Of a stretch of DNA of 64,000 nt, positions 35,153-43,147 are shown one piece after another. The number at the start of each line of letters is the position of its first letter. The first letter of the stretch is position 1. A program made the position numbers and the translations under genes. The notes beneath the pieces were generated by a model, which was not told the origin of the DNA, searched no databases, and saw only the letters and a list, made by a program, of their open reading frames with translations. Source of the DNA: Solirubrum sp044628455 (GTDB lineage Bacteria; Bacteroidota; Bacteroidia; Cytophagales; Hymenobacteraceae); contig NZ_JBIYZW010000005.1 in the NCBI RefSeq assembly GCF_044628455.1, forward strand, positions 25,932 to 89,931, read 5' to 3'.

Positions 35153-35429
35153 ATTGAGGTAAGATAGCGAAAGGCCAAAGACAAAGAAAGCGCTGCGCGC
35201 CGGGAGCTAGCCTCACATAATTGGGTGATAACACCGTTCTGGCCCATATTCAGGAGCCTGGAAAACCGACGCGAGTAGAGTGTACCCGGCCGGAAAAGGT
35301 ATCGTCAGCGTAAGATTGGCCTGGCGCCAACAACGCCTGCCGAACTCCTTTTCTTATTCTTAACAATCGTCACCCACATCATCATGTGGTACTGGTACTC
35401 TCCACCTACGAAGAGCTGCGCCTGAGGCG
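35153..35429. other. Promoter region of the TonB operon
   Basis: 277 bp between the receptor start and the next IS3 element. It should contain the receptor promoter; no gene or clear regulatory palindrome is visible. Confidence 0.45.
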
Positions 35430-35447
35430 GTCCAGTTGAGCCGGACA

Positions 35448-36311
35448 CTATTGTGACGTTGTTTGCAGTTGGGTTTCGAAGTGGTTGGGTGAGCGGTAGC
35501 CGAGGGCGGAGTGTCGCCGCTCCTCGTTGTAGTAGGCAATGTAGTGGCTGAGTTCGAGGCGCGCTTCCTCCAACCCAGGGAAGCTGCCGCCGTCGAGCAG
35601 TTCGGTCTTGAGCCGGCTCCAGAAGGACTCGGCCTGGGCGTTGTCGTAGCAGTTGCCGCGCCGGCTCATGCTGGGCTCGGCGCCGTGGCGGGCGAGTAAC
35701 TCGCCGAAGCGCGTGGCCGTGTACTGGCTGCCTTGGTCGGAGTGCACGATCAGTCCGGCGGCGGGTTGGCGCACGGCCAGGGCCCGGCGCAGCGCTTCGC
35801 TGACCAGGTCTTCGGGCATGATTTCGCGCACGTCCCAGCCGATCACTTTGCGCGAGCACGCGTCCAGCCAGCTGGCCAGGTAGAGCCAGCCGCCGCCCTG
35901 TTTGGGCAGGCACGTAATATCGCCGACCCACACCCGGTTGGGGGCGGTGGGGCGGGGCCGGTGCAGTAGGCGGTTGGGGGCTACGCGCCGGCTGTGGGCC
36001 GAATCGGTGGTGCGCGGCACGAAGCAGCGGGGTTGCTGGGCTTGCAAGCCGTGGGCCCGCAGCACACGACGGATGCGCCAACGGCCAATCTGATGGCCTT
36101 CGGCCTGCACTTCGGCCCGCAAGCGGCGCGTCCCATACCGTCGCCCGTGGCGCTGAAAGGCGCGCACGACGGCCCGCTCCCAGGCCGGAGCCGACTGCTG
36201 GCGGCGCTTGCGCCAAGCGTAGTAGCTGCTCGGGACCACCCGCAGCACCGTGCACAGCTCGCGTACCGGTACTTGCGCACGGTACTGGTCGATGAAGTGG
36301 TAGCGGCTCAC
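35448..36311 (-). CDS. IS3-family transposase OrfB (DDE integrase)
   Basis: 287 residues. Helical DNA-binding part (HTH_21-like: RYHFIDQYRAQVPVRELCTV), then the DDE catalytic core: WVGDITCLPKQ, IVHSDQGSQYTATRF and the Glu in YDNAQAESFWSRLK; it ends YIAYYNEERRHSALGYRSP. It overlaps OrfA by 4 bp and lies in the -1 frame; A7 at 36341-36347 (minus strand) is a plausible slippery site. Appears intact. Confidence 0.9.
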   Translation of the reverse strand: MSRYHFIDQYRAQVPVRELCTVLRVVPSSYYAWRKRRQQSAPAWERAVVRAFQRHGRRYGTRRLRAEVQAEGHQIGRWRIRRVLRAHGLQAQQPRCFVPRTTDSAHSRRVAPNRLLHRPRPTAPNRVWVGDITCLPKQGGGWLYLASWLDACSRKVIGWDVREIMPEDLVSEALRRALAVRQPAAGLIVHSDQGSQYTATRFGELLARHGAEPSMSRRGNCYDNAQAESFWSRLKTELLDGGSFPGLEEARLELSHYIAYYNEERRHSALGYRSPNHFETQLQTTSQ

Positions 36312-36610
36312 GGCGTCTCCTGGCTGAAGATGGCCAAGGCTTTTTTTAGGATGTCCCGCTCGCGCTGCACCCGCTGCAACTCGGCGCGCAAGGCGCGCAC
36401 TTCCGGGTCGCGGGCCAACTCGGCGCTGCCTAGCTCGGCCGCTGCTTGCTGCTCTTGCCAGCGGTAGAGCAGCCGCTCGCCGACACCGAGCTGGCGCGCC
36501 GCTGCCCGCGTCGAGCGGCTTTCCCGGGCCAGACGCAGGGCCTCGGCCTTGAACGCGTCGTCGTACTTGCGCCGTTTATCCGGCTTGCTTTCGTGTGGGG
36601 TCGTTGCCAT
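36308..36610 (-). CDS. IS3-family transposase OrfA
   Basis: 100 residues: HTH_Tnp_1-type domain (KRRKYDDAFKAEALRLARES, RAAARQLGVGERLLYRWQEQ) followed by a heptad-repeat helix (LRAELQRVQRERDILKKALA). It binds the ends and multimerises. It ends SQETP after the A7 frameshift tract. Confidence 0.9.
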   Translation of the reverse strand: MATTPHESKPDKRRKYDDAFKAEALRLARESRSTRAAARQLGVGERLLYRWQEQQAAAELGSAELARDPEVRALRAELQRVQRERDILKKALAIFSQETP

Positions 36611-36652
36611 GACAGAAGGAATTTACGTCACAATTCTGTCCAGCTTCGCTAG

Positions 36653-36982
36653 GCCACCTCACTGGCCAAGCAAGAAGATAACTGGGAAAGAGCCCGGCTG
36701 GCGCAGCTGCTTCGCTGGGGTAATTCCACGTATTGCTACTACCACCATCACTACATCGAGGCGACGGAAGCCGACTACCTAGAATGGCTAAAAGGAGTGC
36801 CGGCAGGACCGCAAGCGGCTATGCGCGCCTTAGGCTTTGAGGCTAACAAGGACGCGCTGCCGCTTCGTCGTTACGTGCTCGAAAAGAACGATATTGGGTT
36901 AAGCGACTTTATAAAGGGTACAATCTCCCCCACCGACTGGCAAGACTACCAGGACGCCGGCGCGGGAGCAGTGCATCCGTAG
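36653..36982 (+). pseudogene. Hypothetical protein, C-terminal part truncated by IS3
   Basis: An open frame of about 109 codons begins at the IS boundary (a stop codon lies at 36650) and reads ATSLAKQEDNWERARLAQLL, then TYCYYHHHYIEATEADYLEW and a C-terminus ISPTDWQDYQDAGAG. Composition is ordinary coding sequence, but no start lies near the beginning, so the N-terminus was probably removed by the IS insertion. Family not recognised. Confidence 0.55.
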
Positions 36983-37090
36983 CCTTTGGCGCTGCACTAG
37001 GGCTAAAATCTGTCTCGCAAACGCAGTCTGTTCTCCTTCATAATTTCTTACAAGCGATAGCTTGCCACCTCAGTCTGTTCCCTCTAAGCA

Positions 37091-37354
37091 ATGACACCTA
37101 CCATTTCCGAACTTGAATCAGAAGAGTTTAATGGATGCAAAGCAATGATATGCAAGCTTTCGCTCAGCGACACGGATTGCCCCGGTGGTCGCTGCATTGT
37201 CGTTGCCTCACCCTATGGAATGGCCGAAGTTTGTGTCGATGAAACGGAGTTTGAATGCTTGAAGCATCTGGGCGTTTTAACGGAAGAGGATAGCGCTGAC
37301 TACCATCAGGTGTCGCTTATACTGGATATTTTGCGACAGTGTCCTGCTAAATAA
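37091..37354 (+). CDS. Small hypothetical protein
   Basis: 87 residues, acidic, with four cysteines (NGCKAMICKL, DCPGGRCIV) and a conserved-looking core VVASPYGMAEVCVDETEF. No family recognised. It has a clean ATG and is followed by a gap before convergent minus-strand genes. It could be chromosomal or plasmid-borne; no partner is evident. Confidence 0.5.
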   Translation: MTPTISELESEEFNGCKAMICKLSLSDTDCPGGRCIVVASPYGMAEVCVDETEFECLKHLGVLTEEDSADYHQVSLILDILRQCPAK

Positions 37355-37396
37355 GGGCCCCGCATTCCTATGTAGCAGAAATAGCTGGGTAACAAA

Positions 37397-37642
37397 TCAG
37401 GGCAGGCATACGAGCCCGTCTTGGCGCTGAAAACGTGCGCGCAGCTGCTCGACCGTCGTATCCTCCCCAAGGAATTGCAGCCACTCGGCTATCGTATCCA
37501 AGTCGGGGGCCTCGACCAAAAACTCGTTAGGCGCGTCGAGGGCACTGGCGGTGGCCGGGTGCTGCACCGGGTCCGGGTAGGGCAACAGCAGTTCGGCCAG
37601 TTGGTAGAGCATTCCACGAACACCGGCAATAACTGGTTGCAT
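37397..37642 (-). CDS. Small hypothetical protein, end of plasmid operon
   Basis: 81 residues, mostly helical and acidic (MLYQLAELLLPYPDPVQH, DTIAEWLQFLGEDTTVEQL). It starts 11 bp after the HTH-like gene and is the last of a run of minus-strand genes extending back to 41034. Not recognised. Confidence 0.5.
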   Translation of the reverse strand: MQPVIAGVRGMLYQLAELLLPYPDPVQHPATASALDAPNEFLVEAPDLDTIAEWLQFLGEDTTVEQLRARFQRQDGLVCLP

Positions 37643-37653
37643 ACGGGAAAGAA

Positions 37654-38013
37654 TTAAGCCTTGCGGGAGGTACTGCCGAAGGGGCGGCCTAGATGGGCAG
37701 TGGGCACCTCAATGGGGTTCTGCATCTGGTGGTATGCCAGCTTTACTACTGTTAGCAAATCCAGCCCCGTGAGCGCGCCTAGGCGCTGCAATTCCTCCAG
37801 CGAAGCGGTTTCAGGCTTTTGCATCCGCAGCGCGATGGTGCGCGGGGCGACTCCCCACCGCTCAGCAACCATCGCACGGCTGCCCAGTGAGTGAATCAGC
37901 TCGGCCAGCGTAGAACACTCCGTAGCCGTAGTCGGCTCGGGGCGGGGTAAAGGCTTTACGCGGACGGTTACCGGGGCGTCGGCAGATGGGGTGGGCGTTG
38001 CTTTCTTGGTCAT
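37654..38013 (-). CDS. Helix-turn-helix-like small protein
   Basis: 119 residues from the ATG at 38013 (ten codons of open frame precede it). A Pro/Thr-rich basic N-terminus is followed by TLAELIHSLGSRAMVAERWG, VAPRTIALRMQKPETASLEE and LQRLGALTGLDLLTVVKLAY, spacing that resembles an XRE-type helix-turn-helix. It may be a plasmid regulator. The assignment is from helix pattern only. Confidence 0.55.
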   Translation of the reverse strand: MTKKATPTPSADAPVTVRVKPLPRPEPTTATECSTLAELIHSLGSRAMVAERWGVAPRTIALRMQKPETASLEELQRLGALTGLDLLTVVKLAYHQMQNPIEVPTAHLGRPFGSTSRKA

Positions 38014-38091
38014 GACAGCAAAAGAACCAGGATAAATTGTCACTATTACGGTGCGCCGCCCGTAATGACAATGCCAAGCTCCGGGAACTGC

Positions 38092-38583
38092 CTACTCGTA
38101 GAGCATGGGGGCCGCGTAGCGCGCCCGCTCGCGCCCGTCGGGCTCGGTGATACGGTCGAGGTATACCAGAACGTTGCCCCGGCGGGCCTCACGTTCATCG
38201 GCGCGCTGCCAAATGGAGTAGAGCTGCGCGTAGGGAAAGAAATTCATTTGGTCGAAGCCGCTGGCAAAGCCCTGCACCATTTCCTGTACCTGCTCCCGCT
38301 GCTCGTGGGAGACGTGGTTGTATACCTACCGCAGAAACGCCACCGTATCGGCCGGCAGGTCGAAATACGCCAAGGTCTGCGGCGCGGTGTGGCTCCCCAT
38401 GTACAGCAGCAGTTCCCAGAGGCGATAATGGTCTTTCTCCGCCTGCCAGTAAGACACGATGTCTCGGCGTCGCGGGCCGATGGCCTGGCCCGCGAAGGTC
38501 ATGGTGCCGGGATTGGCTTCCAGGGCCTTGCGAAAGCCGTAATCGGTAACCCAGTCTCTCTTGGTGAGGCATTGTAAAAACAT
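38092..38583 (-). pseudogene. Hypothetical plasmid gene interrupted by an in-frame amber codon
   Basis: From the ATG at 38583: MFLQCLTKRDWVTDYGFRKA ... LPADTVAFLR, then TAG at 38326-38328, after which the same frame continues VYNHVSHEQREQVQEMVQGF ... RYAAPMLYE to the stop at 38092. Both halves look coding and together make a ~163-residue protein of unknown family. The stop may be a real nonsense mutation or a sequencing error. It lies within the minus-strand plasmid operon. Confidence 0.65.
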
Positions 38584-38627
38584 AGCAGGCAGCGGGCTGG
38601 AGTGGCTAAAAACCACTTTTTATAAGT

Positions 38628-38639
38628 CAAGGATACGCT
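38628..38639 (+). repeat. Solitary iteron-like core
   Basis: TTTTTATAAGTC shares the TTTTATAAG core of the origin iterons at 41.9 kb. It lies just upstream of the amber-interrupted gene. Confidence 0.35.
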
Positions 38640-38709
38640 ATTTGCGCTTAATAACACGGGGCTTAGCGGCCAGGCCTAGTGGTTATCAGGGCACCGTCCC
38701 TGGCTACCG

Positions 38710-38838
38710 CTACCAGTTGGCGGCTATGCTGCCGGCCAGCGTCTGTGAGATGAGCAGGACTTGTGCCGTGTGCAGGGCCTCGCTGAAGACGCGGCGCCGG
38801 TAGTCGGCGGCCAATCGGCCCACGTCGGTGAATAGACC
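38710..38838 (-). pseudogene. C-terminal fragment of a gene split by IS5-like element
   Basis: Minus-strand frame GLFTDVGRLAADYRRRVFSE ALHTAQVLLISQ... ending at a TAG at 38710, starting right at the IS boundary. It is probably the downstream part of the gene whose upstream part lies at 39836-40063 on the other side of the element. Family unknown. Confidence 0.5.
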
Positions 38839-38840
38839 CT

Positions 38841-39835
38841 ATTCGGAAAAGGTGTGTAAGTTATCCCGCGTGGAATGCGGGTCGTAGCTTTGTGCCATGG
38901 ATTATTTGGCTTTACGCACCAAGCCGCGGCAGTTTGTGGCGCTGACCAGCCTGCACGTGGCCGAGTTTGACGACTTGCTCACGGACTTCGCGCCGGCTTG
39001 GGAGCAATACCACCGCTGGCACACGTTGGCGGGCGCCCGGCGGCAATTCCCCGCGCATCGGGAGCGGCCGAACGCCGTGCTGGCCGGCAGCGAAGTGAAG
39101 CTATTCTTCTTGCTCACGTGCCTGAAAAGCAACGCCTTGCAGCAGCACCAGGCCGCCAGCTTCGGCGTTTCGCAAGCGCGCGTGAGCCAATAGGCCACGG
39201 CCGTGCTGGGCGTGCTGAACCAAGTGCTGCACCGGCGCGGGCTGCTGCCCGTGCGCGACGGGGCCGAGCTGGCCCAGCGCCTGGCCGCCCACCCCGACAA
39301 GGTCTTTGCCTACGACGGGCTCGAGCGCGGCGTGCCGCGCAACCACGACCGGGACGGGCAAGCCGAAGAGTACAGCGCCAAAAAAAAGCGCACCGCCTGA
39401 AGCACATGACCTTGTGCGACCGGGCGCAGTACGTGCACTACCTCTCGCCCGGGGAAGGCGGGCGGGTGCATGACAAGAAAATGGCGGACGAGTACGCGCA
39501 GCACCTGCCGCCGGGCAGCGTGCTGCGCCAGGATCTGGGCCTGCTCGGCCACGCCCCGCCCGGCGCCGTGGTGGAGATGCCACACAAGAAGCCGCGCAAG
39601 GGCGAGCTGACCTTTGCCCAGCGGCTTTACAACCAACTGCTCAGCCCCTTGCGCGTCGTCATCGAGCACGCCCACAGCGGCATCAAACGCCTGCACGCCA
39701 TCGGCGGCACGTTGCGCCTGCGCGGTGAGTGGCGCCGCGACACGGTGATGCTCGTCGCCTGCGCCCTGCACAACCTGCGTGTGCGCAGCCCGCTACGCGC
39801 CTACTCACGCGATAAAATCACTAACCAGTCCGAAT
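38841..39835 (+). mobile_element. IS5-family-like element, copy 1
   Basis: About 995 bp with imperfect terminal inverted repeats (left ATTCGGAAAAGGTGTGTAAG; right, read inward, ATTCGGACTGGTTAGTG). It carries one DDE transposase gene with a stop and an A-tract frame change. A second copy with ~85-90% similar protein is at 62129-63127. Confidence 0.78.
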
Positions 39836-39837
39836 AA
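38897..39837 (+). pseudogene. IS5-family DDE transposase, interrupted
   Basis: Starts MDYLALRTKPRQFVALTSLH, with a Tnp_4-type helix-turn-helix (HQAASFGVSQARVSQ), then a TAG at 39191-39193. The frame continues to FAYDGLERGVPRN (first catalytic Asp) and changes at an A8 tract (39378-39387) to the frame with HRLKHMTLCDRAQYVHYLSP, VHDKKMADEY (second Asp) and LRVVIEHAHSGIKRL (Glu). The A-tract change may be normal recoding, since copy 2 has the same layout, but the TAG makes this copy inactive. Confidence 0.75.
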
Positions 39838-40063
39838 AGTCTAATGTGTAGTGCAGGCCCGTGTCTCCCAACGGCTGCAGGAACCGGTCCGCTTCCTGGG
39901 CACTGAAGCCGCCCAGGTTGCGCCCATCGGCCAGCAGCAGGCTCACGCCAGGCCGGGCGGCCGGTCCGTCAACAAAGGTATACGTCTCGTAAATGATGCC
40001 TACGCTTTGTTCACGCGCATAAAACACGGCGTGGCCAGCGGGCAAGTCCTGAGGTGAGTCCAC
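39836..40063 (-). pseudogene. N-terminal part of a plasmid gene split by IS5-like element
   Basis: From the ATG at 40063: MDSPQDLPAGHAVFYAREQS, IIYETYTFVDGPAARPGVSL, GFSAQEADRFLQPLG, LHYTLDF, after which the frame enters the IS end and stops at 39821. It starts 5 bp after the preceding gene, so it belonged to the operon. The missing end is probably the fragment at 38710-38838. Family not recognised. Confidence 0.55.
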
Positions 40064-40068
40064 GGGCG

Positions 40069-40359
40069 TTAAAGCAGCAGTAGAGCGAATTGTCCGCCGT
40101 GCTGCTCGCGGGTGCAGCGCAGGCTTTCCTGGGCGATGGACCGGGTGGCTCGCACCAGCGTCAGCAACCGCTCATAGGCGGCCGTGGTATCCAGCACCAG
40201 ACCTAACTGCTCGGCGACTTCCTCGGTCAGCACCACGCAGTTAATGCCCCGGCCCCGCTGTTGCATCAGCACCTCCGCGTCGGTAATGGCGGCGATGACG
40301 CGGGCACGGAAAGCCTTCCAGTCCGGGTCCTGAACGGTGGGGATCAGGGCTATGCTCAT
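40069..40359 (-). CDS. Hypothetical plasmid protein
   Basis: 96 residues from the ATG at 40359, which overlaps the preceding frame's stop (ATGA) and so fixes the start; 17 further upstream codons are rejected. Helical, with WKAFRARVIAAITDAEVLMQ, INCVVLTEEVAEQLGLVLD and ERLLTLVRATRSIAQESLR. No family recognised. Part of the minus-strand plasmid operon. Confidence 0.55.
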   Translation of the reverse strand: MSIALIPTVQDPDWKAFRARVIAAITDAEVLMQQRGRGINCVVLTEEVAEQLGLVLDTTAAYERLLTLVRATRSIAQESLRCTREQHGGQFALLLL

Positions 40360-40690
40360 GGATGGGAAGCAGGGGCGAAGCCGTTTTGTGGTAAGATAAG
40401 GGTCAGCCACTCAGGTAGCTCGTGGGTAGTGATACTGGCGGACCACTCAGCCCGGTATTCCTGCCACCCATCGCTCATTGCCGAGTAACACATGCCGGTG
40501 GCTCCCTCGGGCAGCTCCGCGGGCATCGGACCGGGGTGGCTGTATACCCGTTGCCGGATACTGACGCTGCGCTACTACCGCGGCGTGGTGGCACGCCGCG
40601 GTAGTAGCGCAGCCGGCTCTCCTTGGGGTACTGGTCACCCGTGAAGGACAAGGTTTGCGCCGGCCCCGGCGTACTTCCAGTGTGAATAAG
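40356..40690 (-). pseudogene. Hypothetical plasmid gene broken by a fold-back insertion
   Basis: The upstream half reads AQTLSFTGDQYPKESRLRYY and the downstream half, in another frame, SVSIRQRVYSHPGPMPAELP ... EWLTLILPQNGFAPASHP. Between them lies a perfect 22-bp inverted repeat (40566-40613) that shifts the frame. Removing a ~29-bp piece of the palindrome restores one continuous frame (LRYYR-SVSIRQ). The stop overlaps the next ATG. Start uncertain. Confidence 0.55.
40566..40613. repeat. Perfect 22-bp inverted repeat inside coding sequence
   Basis: Arms 40566-40587 and 40592-40613 are exact complements (left arm starts GCTGCGCTACTACCGCGG) around a 4-nt loop GTGG. It lies within a reading frame rather than after a gene, so it is not a terminator; it looks like a template-switch insertion or an assembly fold-back. 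Confidence 0.85.
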
Positions 40691-40767
40691 GCAGTTGGCA
40701 TGCGCTAAAGGTGCGTATCGTAGCCCGTAACTGCCGTAAACAGTGCTGGCAACTGGTCACCATAGAC

Positions 40768-41034
40768 CTACTTAAAGGTTTGCAGGTGCGTAATCACTGG
40801 CAGGTAATCGACCATCTTCTGGCAGTAGAATTCCATGGTGTAGGTGTCGGTCGGCATGAGGGTAATTTTCAGGCGGTTTACGTGCGCCTGGTTCTTCCGC
40901 AGGTTCATGCGCAACCAGGGATGCGGGTTGTGTTCCGACCGGCCAGCCGCCAGGAGCTTGTGGGCTCCGGTCATGACGAGAAACTTGTTGCTGCCGAGCT
41001 GCTGAAGAATCAATCGTGTAGGCTTCTTCGACAA
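40768..41034 (-). CDS. Small conserved plasmid/mobile-element protein
   Basis: 88 residues. LILQQLGSNKFLVMTGAHKL, then LRMNLRKNQAHVNRLKITLM and DTYTMEFYCQKMVDYLPV resemble a small-protein family that recurs on Bacteroidota plasmids and conjugative elements (pattern: LxxLGxxxFxxMTGA, then xxVxIxLxxxDTYxVEF). Function unknown. It is the first gene of the minus-strand operon running to 37397, 80-110 bp downstream of the shared promoter-like element. Confidence 0.6.
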   Translation of the reverse strand: MSKKPTRLILQQLGSNKFLVMTGAHKLLAAGRSEHNPHPWLRMNLRKNQAHVNRLKITLMPTDTYTMEFYCQKMVDYLPVITHLQTFK

Positions 41035-41111
41035 CGGCGGATTTCGGGCTGGGGGCGGGGTTCATACAGCAGGGATACATAGGGTGGGCTTCTATAACTC
41101 TAACGCACACA

Positions 41112-41141
41112 TCTGCATTAATGTTGCATAAATGTCAATGT
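41112..41141 (-). promoter_or_regulatory. Shared upstream element, copy 1
   Basis: Read on the minus strand: TTGACATTTATGCAACATTA. The same block, consensus TGRCAWWWATGCAACATTAATR, precedes the minus-strand units starting at 44145 and 45553. It is probably a promoter/operator recognised by a common plasmid regulator. Confidence 0.55.
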
Positions 41142-41907
41142 TAATAGCAAACTTTAATCAATATTATTCATTGCCTGTGCTTCCTTCCTGTCAATTTTGC
41201 AATTGCAAAATGTCCTGCTGGCTGAGCCGAATGCTTATTGTTGGGCTGGCCTTGGTTAAAAAATTGGTACAGAAGTTAAGCGGCCCAAGCAGTTAGCTTG
41301 ACGGGTAATATGGGGCTAAGTGACGTTACTCTGAGATTTTATAAGTCGTGGTACAGTTGAGGTCCACGGACAAGATGCTCGCCCACGAGGGCAAGTGACC
41401 CGCGTTGGCTGGGCCTTGCTACTTGGGGCAAGTAAGTCTTCTGCCTATGGCTAGGGCCAAGAAAAGAGGCTTTGCCGTGGTTCTGCCGGCTTGCACGGGC
41501 GGATCCTGCCACGTGCGCGGGAAGGGCTAAGGGTGGCCAACTGAGTTGCTACATTCAGGCTCTTGCCGAGCGGCACGCTAACTATGAGATTTTATAAGTC
41601 GAAAGGGGCTCCTAGGGGCCTTGGGAGCAGTATTGTTAAAGGCACGCACTTGTACGTCTGGTTGATAAAGGGTATAACGCACGGGCACAAGCATGTAAAT
41701 AATAGTAAAAAATAGTAGAAAAGTACAATCGCAGGTTGTGCTATTTTGTACTCTGTTTTTTTGTTGTTTTTCCTTCCTGCCCTCACTATCAGTCTAAAAC
41801 CCTTTTTAAATGCCTCCGACATCAACTTTGTGGTATTTTTAGTATTTGTCAGTATTTGTAGAGCGTGCTAACTCATTATGTACCAGCTTGATGCAAGCAC
41901 AAAATGC
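41142..41907. other. Origin-upstream region, AT-rich
   Basis: No gene. Two solitary iteron-like boxes GAGATTTTATAAGTC lie at 41333-41347 and 41586-41600. A block at 41248-41285 (GGCCTTGGTTAAAA...TTAAGCGGCC) is repeated at 48005-48042. The stretch 41690-41880 is very AT-rich and could be the DNA-unwinding element. A 77-codon minus-strand frame here (41592-41825) is rejected because it covers an iteron-like box. Confidence 0.5.
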
Positions 41908-42026
41908 GAGGTTTTATAAGTTAACTCTGAGGTTTTATAAGCTGAGTACGAGGTTTTATAAGTTAACTCTGAGGTTTTATAAGCTTAAGTGTGAGGTTTT
42001 ATAAGCTAAATGCGAGGTTCGTAAAC
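41908..42026. repeat. Replication-origin iterons
   Basis: Five direct repeats with GAGGTTTTATAAG start at 41908, 41929, 41950, 41971 and 41993, with 21-22 bp spacing (two helical turns); a degenerate sixth (GAGGTTCGTAA) starts at 42014. They end 60 bp before repB. This is the classic binding array for a Rep_3 initiator and marks the plasmid origin. Confidence 0.92.
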
Positions 42027-42087
42027 ATGGCTCATAGTTTCCGATTTTTCGCCGTATGTTTGGTCGGTCGAACCATACTTAGCTGCT

Positions 42088-43023
42088 ATGTCTACTCCTG
42101 GTAATGAAGGTGTTACATCGGTCCAGGTGCGCCAGCACAATGCCATTACCACGGCCCGCTATGAGATGAGCGCCTGTGAAATGGATATTGTCTTTGCGCT
42201 CTTGTCCAAGCTGAGCAGCCAGGATAAGCCAGGCACCATGTATCAGGTGCGCGTCCGGGAACTGGAGATGCTGACCGGCCGCCAGTGGAACTACAAGCAG
42301 CTGCTTGAATCTACTGAACAGCTTAACAGCCGCATCTACCACATCGAGGACAAGGCCAAGGTACTGCAGGTCGGTTTGCTGGCCTCGGCGGAATACCTGA
42401 AGGGCAAGGGGATCATCGAGCTGGAAATCTCGGAGAAGATGCGGCCCTACCTCATCGACCTGAAAAGCAACTTCACGAGCTACCACCTGCAGGCGGCGCT
42501 CAGCCTGACGAGCAAGTTTGCCAAGCGGGTCTACCAGCTCGTGTCGCAGTGGAAGGACGTGGGCCACACCAAAACCTACAGCCTGGACGAGTTCAAGTAC
42601 ATGCTCAACCTCAAGGACCCGAAAGGCAAGGAGCCGGAGCAGTACGTGAGCGTAGCCGATCTGCAGCGCTACGTGCTCAAAGTCGCCGTCGCTCAAATCA
42701 ACGAGCGAACGGACCTGAACATCAGCTACGAGCTGCTAAAGTCGAGCCGGGCCTACGACCGGGTAAAGTTCTTCATCAACGCCCAGGAGCCGAAGCAGCT
42801 GCTGATCCCCTTTGAGCTGCCGGCCGACGACGCCCGCGCCCAGATGGCGCGCAAGCATTTAGAAACCATGGGCATCGTAGACGCCAAGCTGGTGCACGAG
42901 ATTCTGGGCAGCCCCAAGCTCACGGAAGCGTTGTTCGGCTTTGTCTACAAGCTCAAAACCGAGAAGATTAAAGCCGACAAGAACCCAGGTGGCCTGTTCC
43001 TTAAGATGAACGGGCTCCGCTAG
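42088..43023 (+). CDS. repB: Plasmid replication initiator (Rep_3 / RepB family)
   Basis: A 311-residue initiator. VRQHNAITTARYEMSACEMD opens the first winged-helix domain; TSYHLQAALSLTSKFAKRVY and TYSLDEFKYMLNL belong to the second. The family binds iterons as a monomer, melts the origin and represses its own synthesis as a dimer. It lies immediately downstream of the iterons on the same strand. Full length, with no damage. It shows that this part of the window is a plasmid, or a plasmid integrated elsewhere. Confidence 0.93.
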   Translation: MSTPGNEGVTSVQVRQHNAITTARYEMSACEMDIVFALLSKLSSQDKPGTMYQVRVRELEMLTGRQWNYKQLLESTEQLNSRIYHIEDKAKVLQVGLLASAEYLKGKGIIELEISEKMRPYLIDLKSNFTSYHLQAALSLTSKFAKRVYQLVSQWKDVGHTKTYSLDEFKYMLNLKDPKGKEPEQYVSVADLQRYVLKVAVAQINERTDLNISYELLKSSRAYDRVKFFINAQEPKQLLIPFELPADDARAQMARKHLETMGIVDAKLVHEILGSPKLTEALFGFVYKLKTEKIKADKNPGGLFLKMNGLR

Positions 43024-43147
43024 CTGTGCTGCACTTCAGCATCTGCTTTGGTTGCGCGCTTGTTTGGCCAGGCGAAAAAGACAAAAGAAATAAAGATCAA
43101 GCCAGCCAGGCAGCTTCCGGGGCGGGTACTGGCCACGGGGCCAAAGC

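Larger units (their letters stand above)
35430..36652 (-). mobile_element. IS3-family insertion sequence
   Basis: About 1.22 kb with imperfect terminal inverted repeats: left end near TCCAGTTGAGCCGGACACTA and right end, read inward, near GCTGGACAGAATTGTGACG, the shared core being ATTGTGACG. It encodes OrfA and OrfB on the minus strand. Exact end bases are uncertain by several positions. A remnant of the same family is at 29.71-29.87 kb. Its right end truncates a reading frame at 36653. Confidence 0.82.

Noticed and set aside
35430..36652. Minus-strand frame 35305-36255 overlapping OrfB
   Set aside because: Out-of-frame shadow of the IS3 OrfB with Arg/Pro/Ala bias.
40566..40613. Transcription terminator
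   Set aside because: The hairpin is inside a reading frame with no T-run and no preceding stop codon.
41592..41825. 77-codon minus-strand frame with a hydrophobic stretch upstream of the origin
   Set aside because: It lies in the AT-rich origin region and covers an iteron-like box; hydrophobicity follows from T-rich codons.
41908..42026. CRISPR array
   Set aside because: The regular repeats are spaced 21-22 bp with no unique spacers; they are origin iterons. No CRISPR array was seen anywhere in the window.
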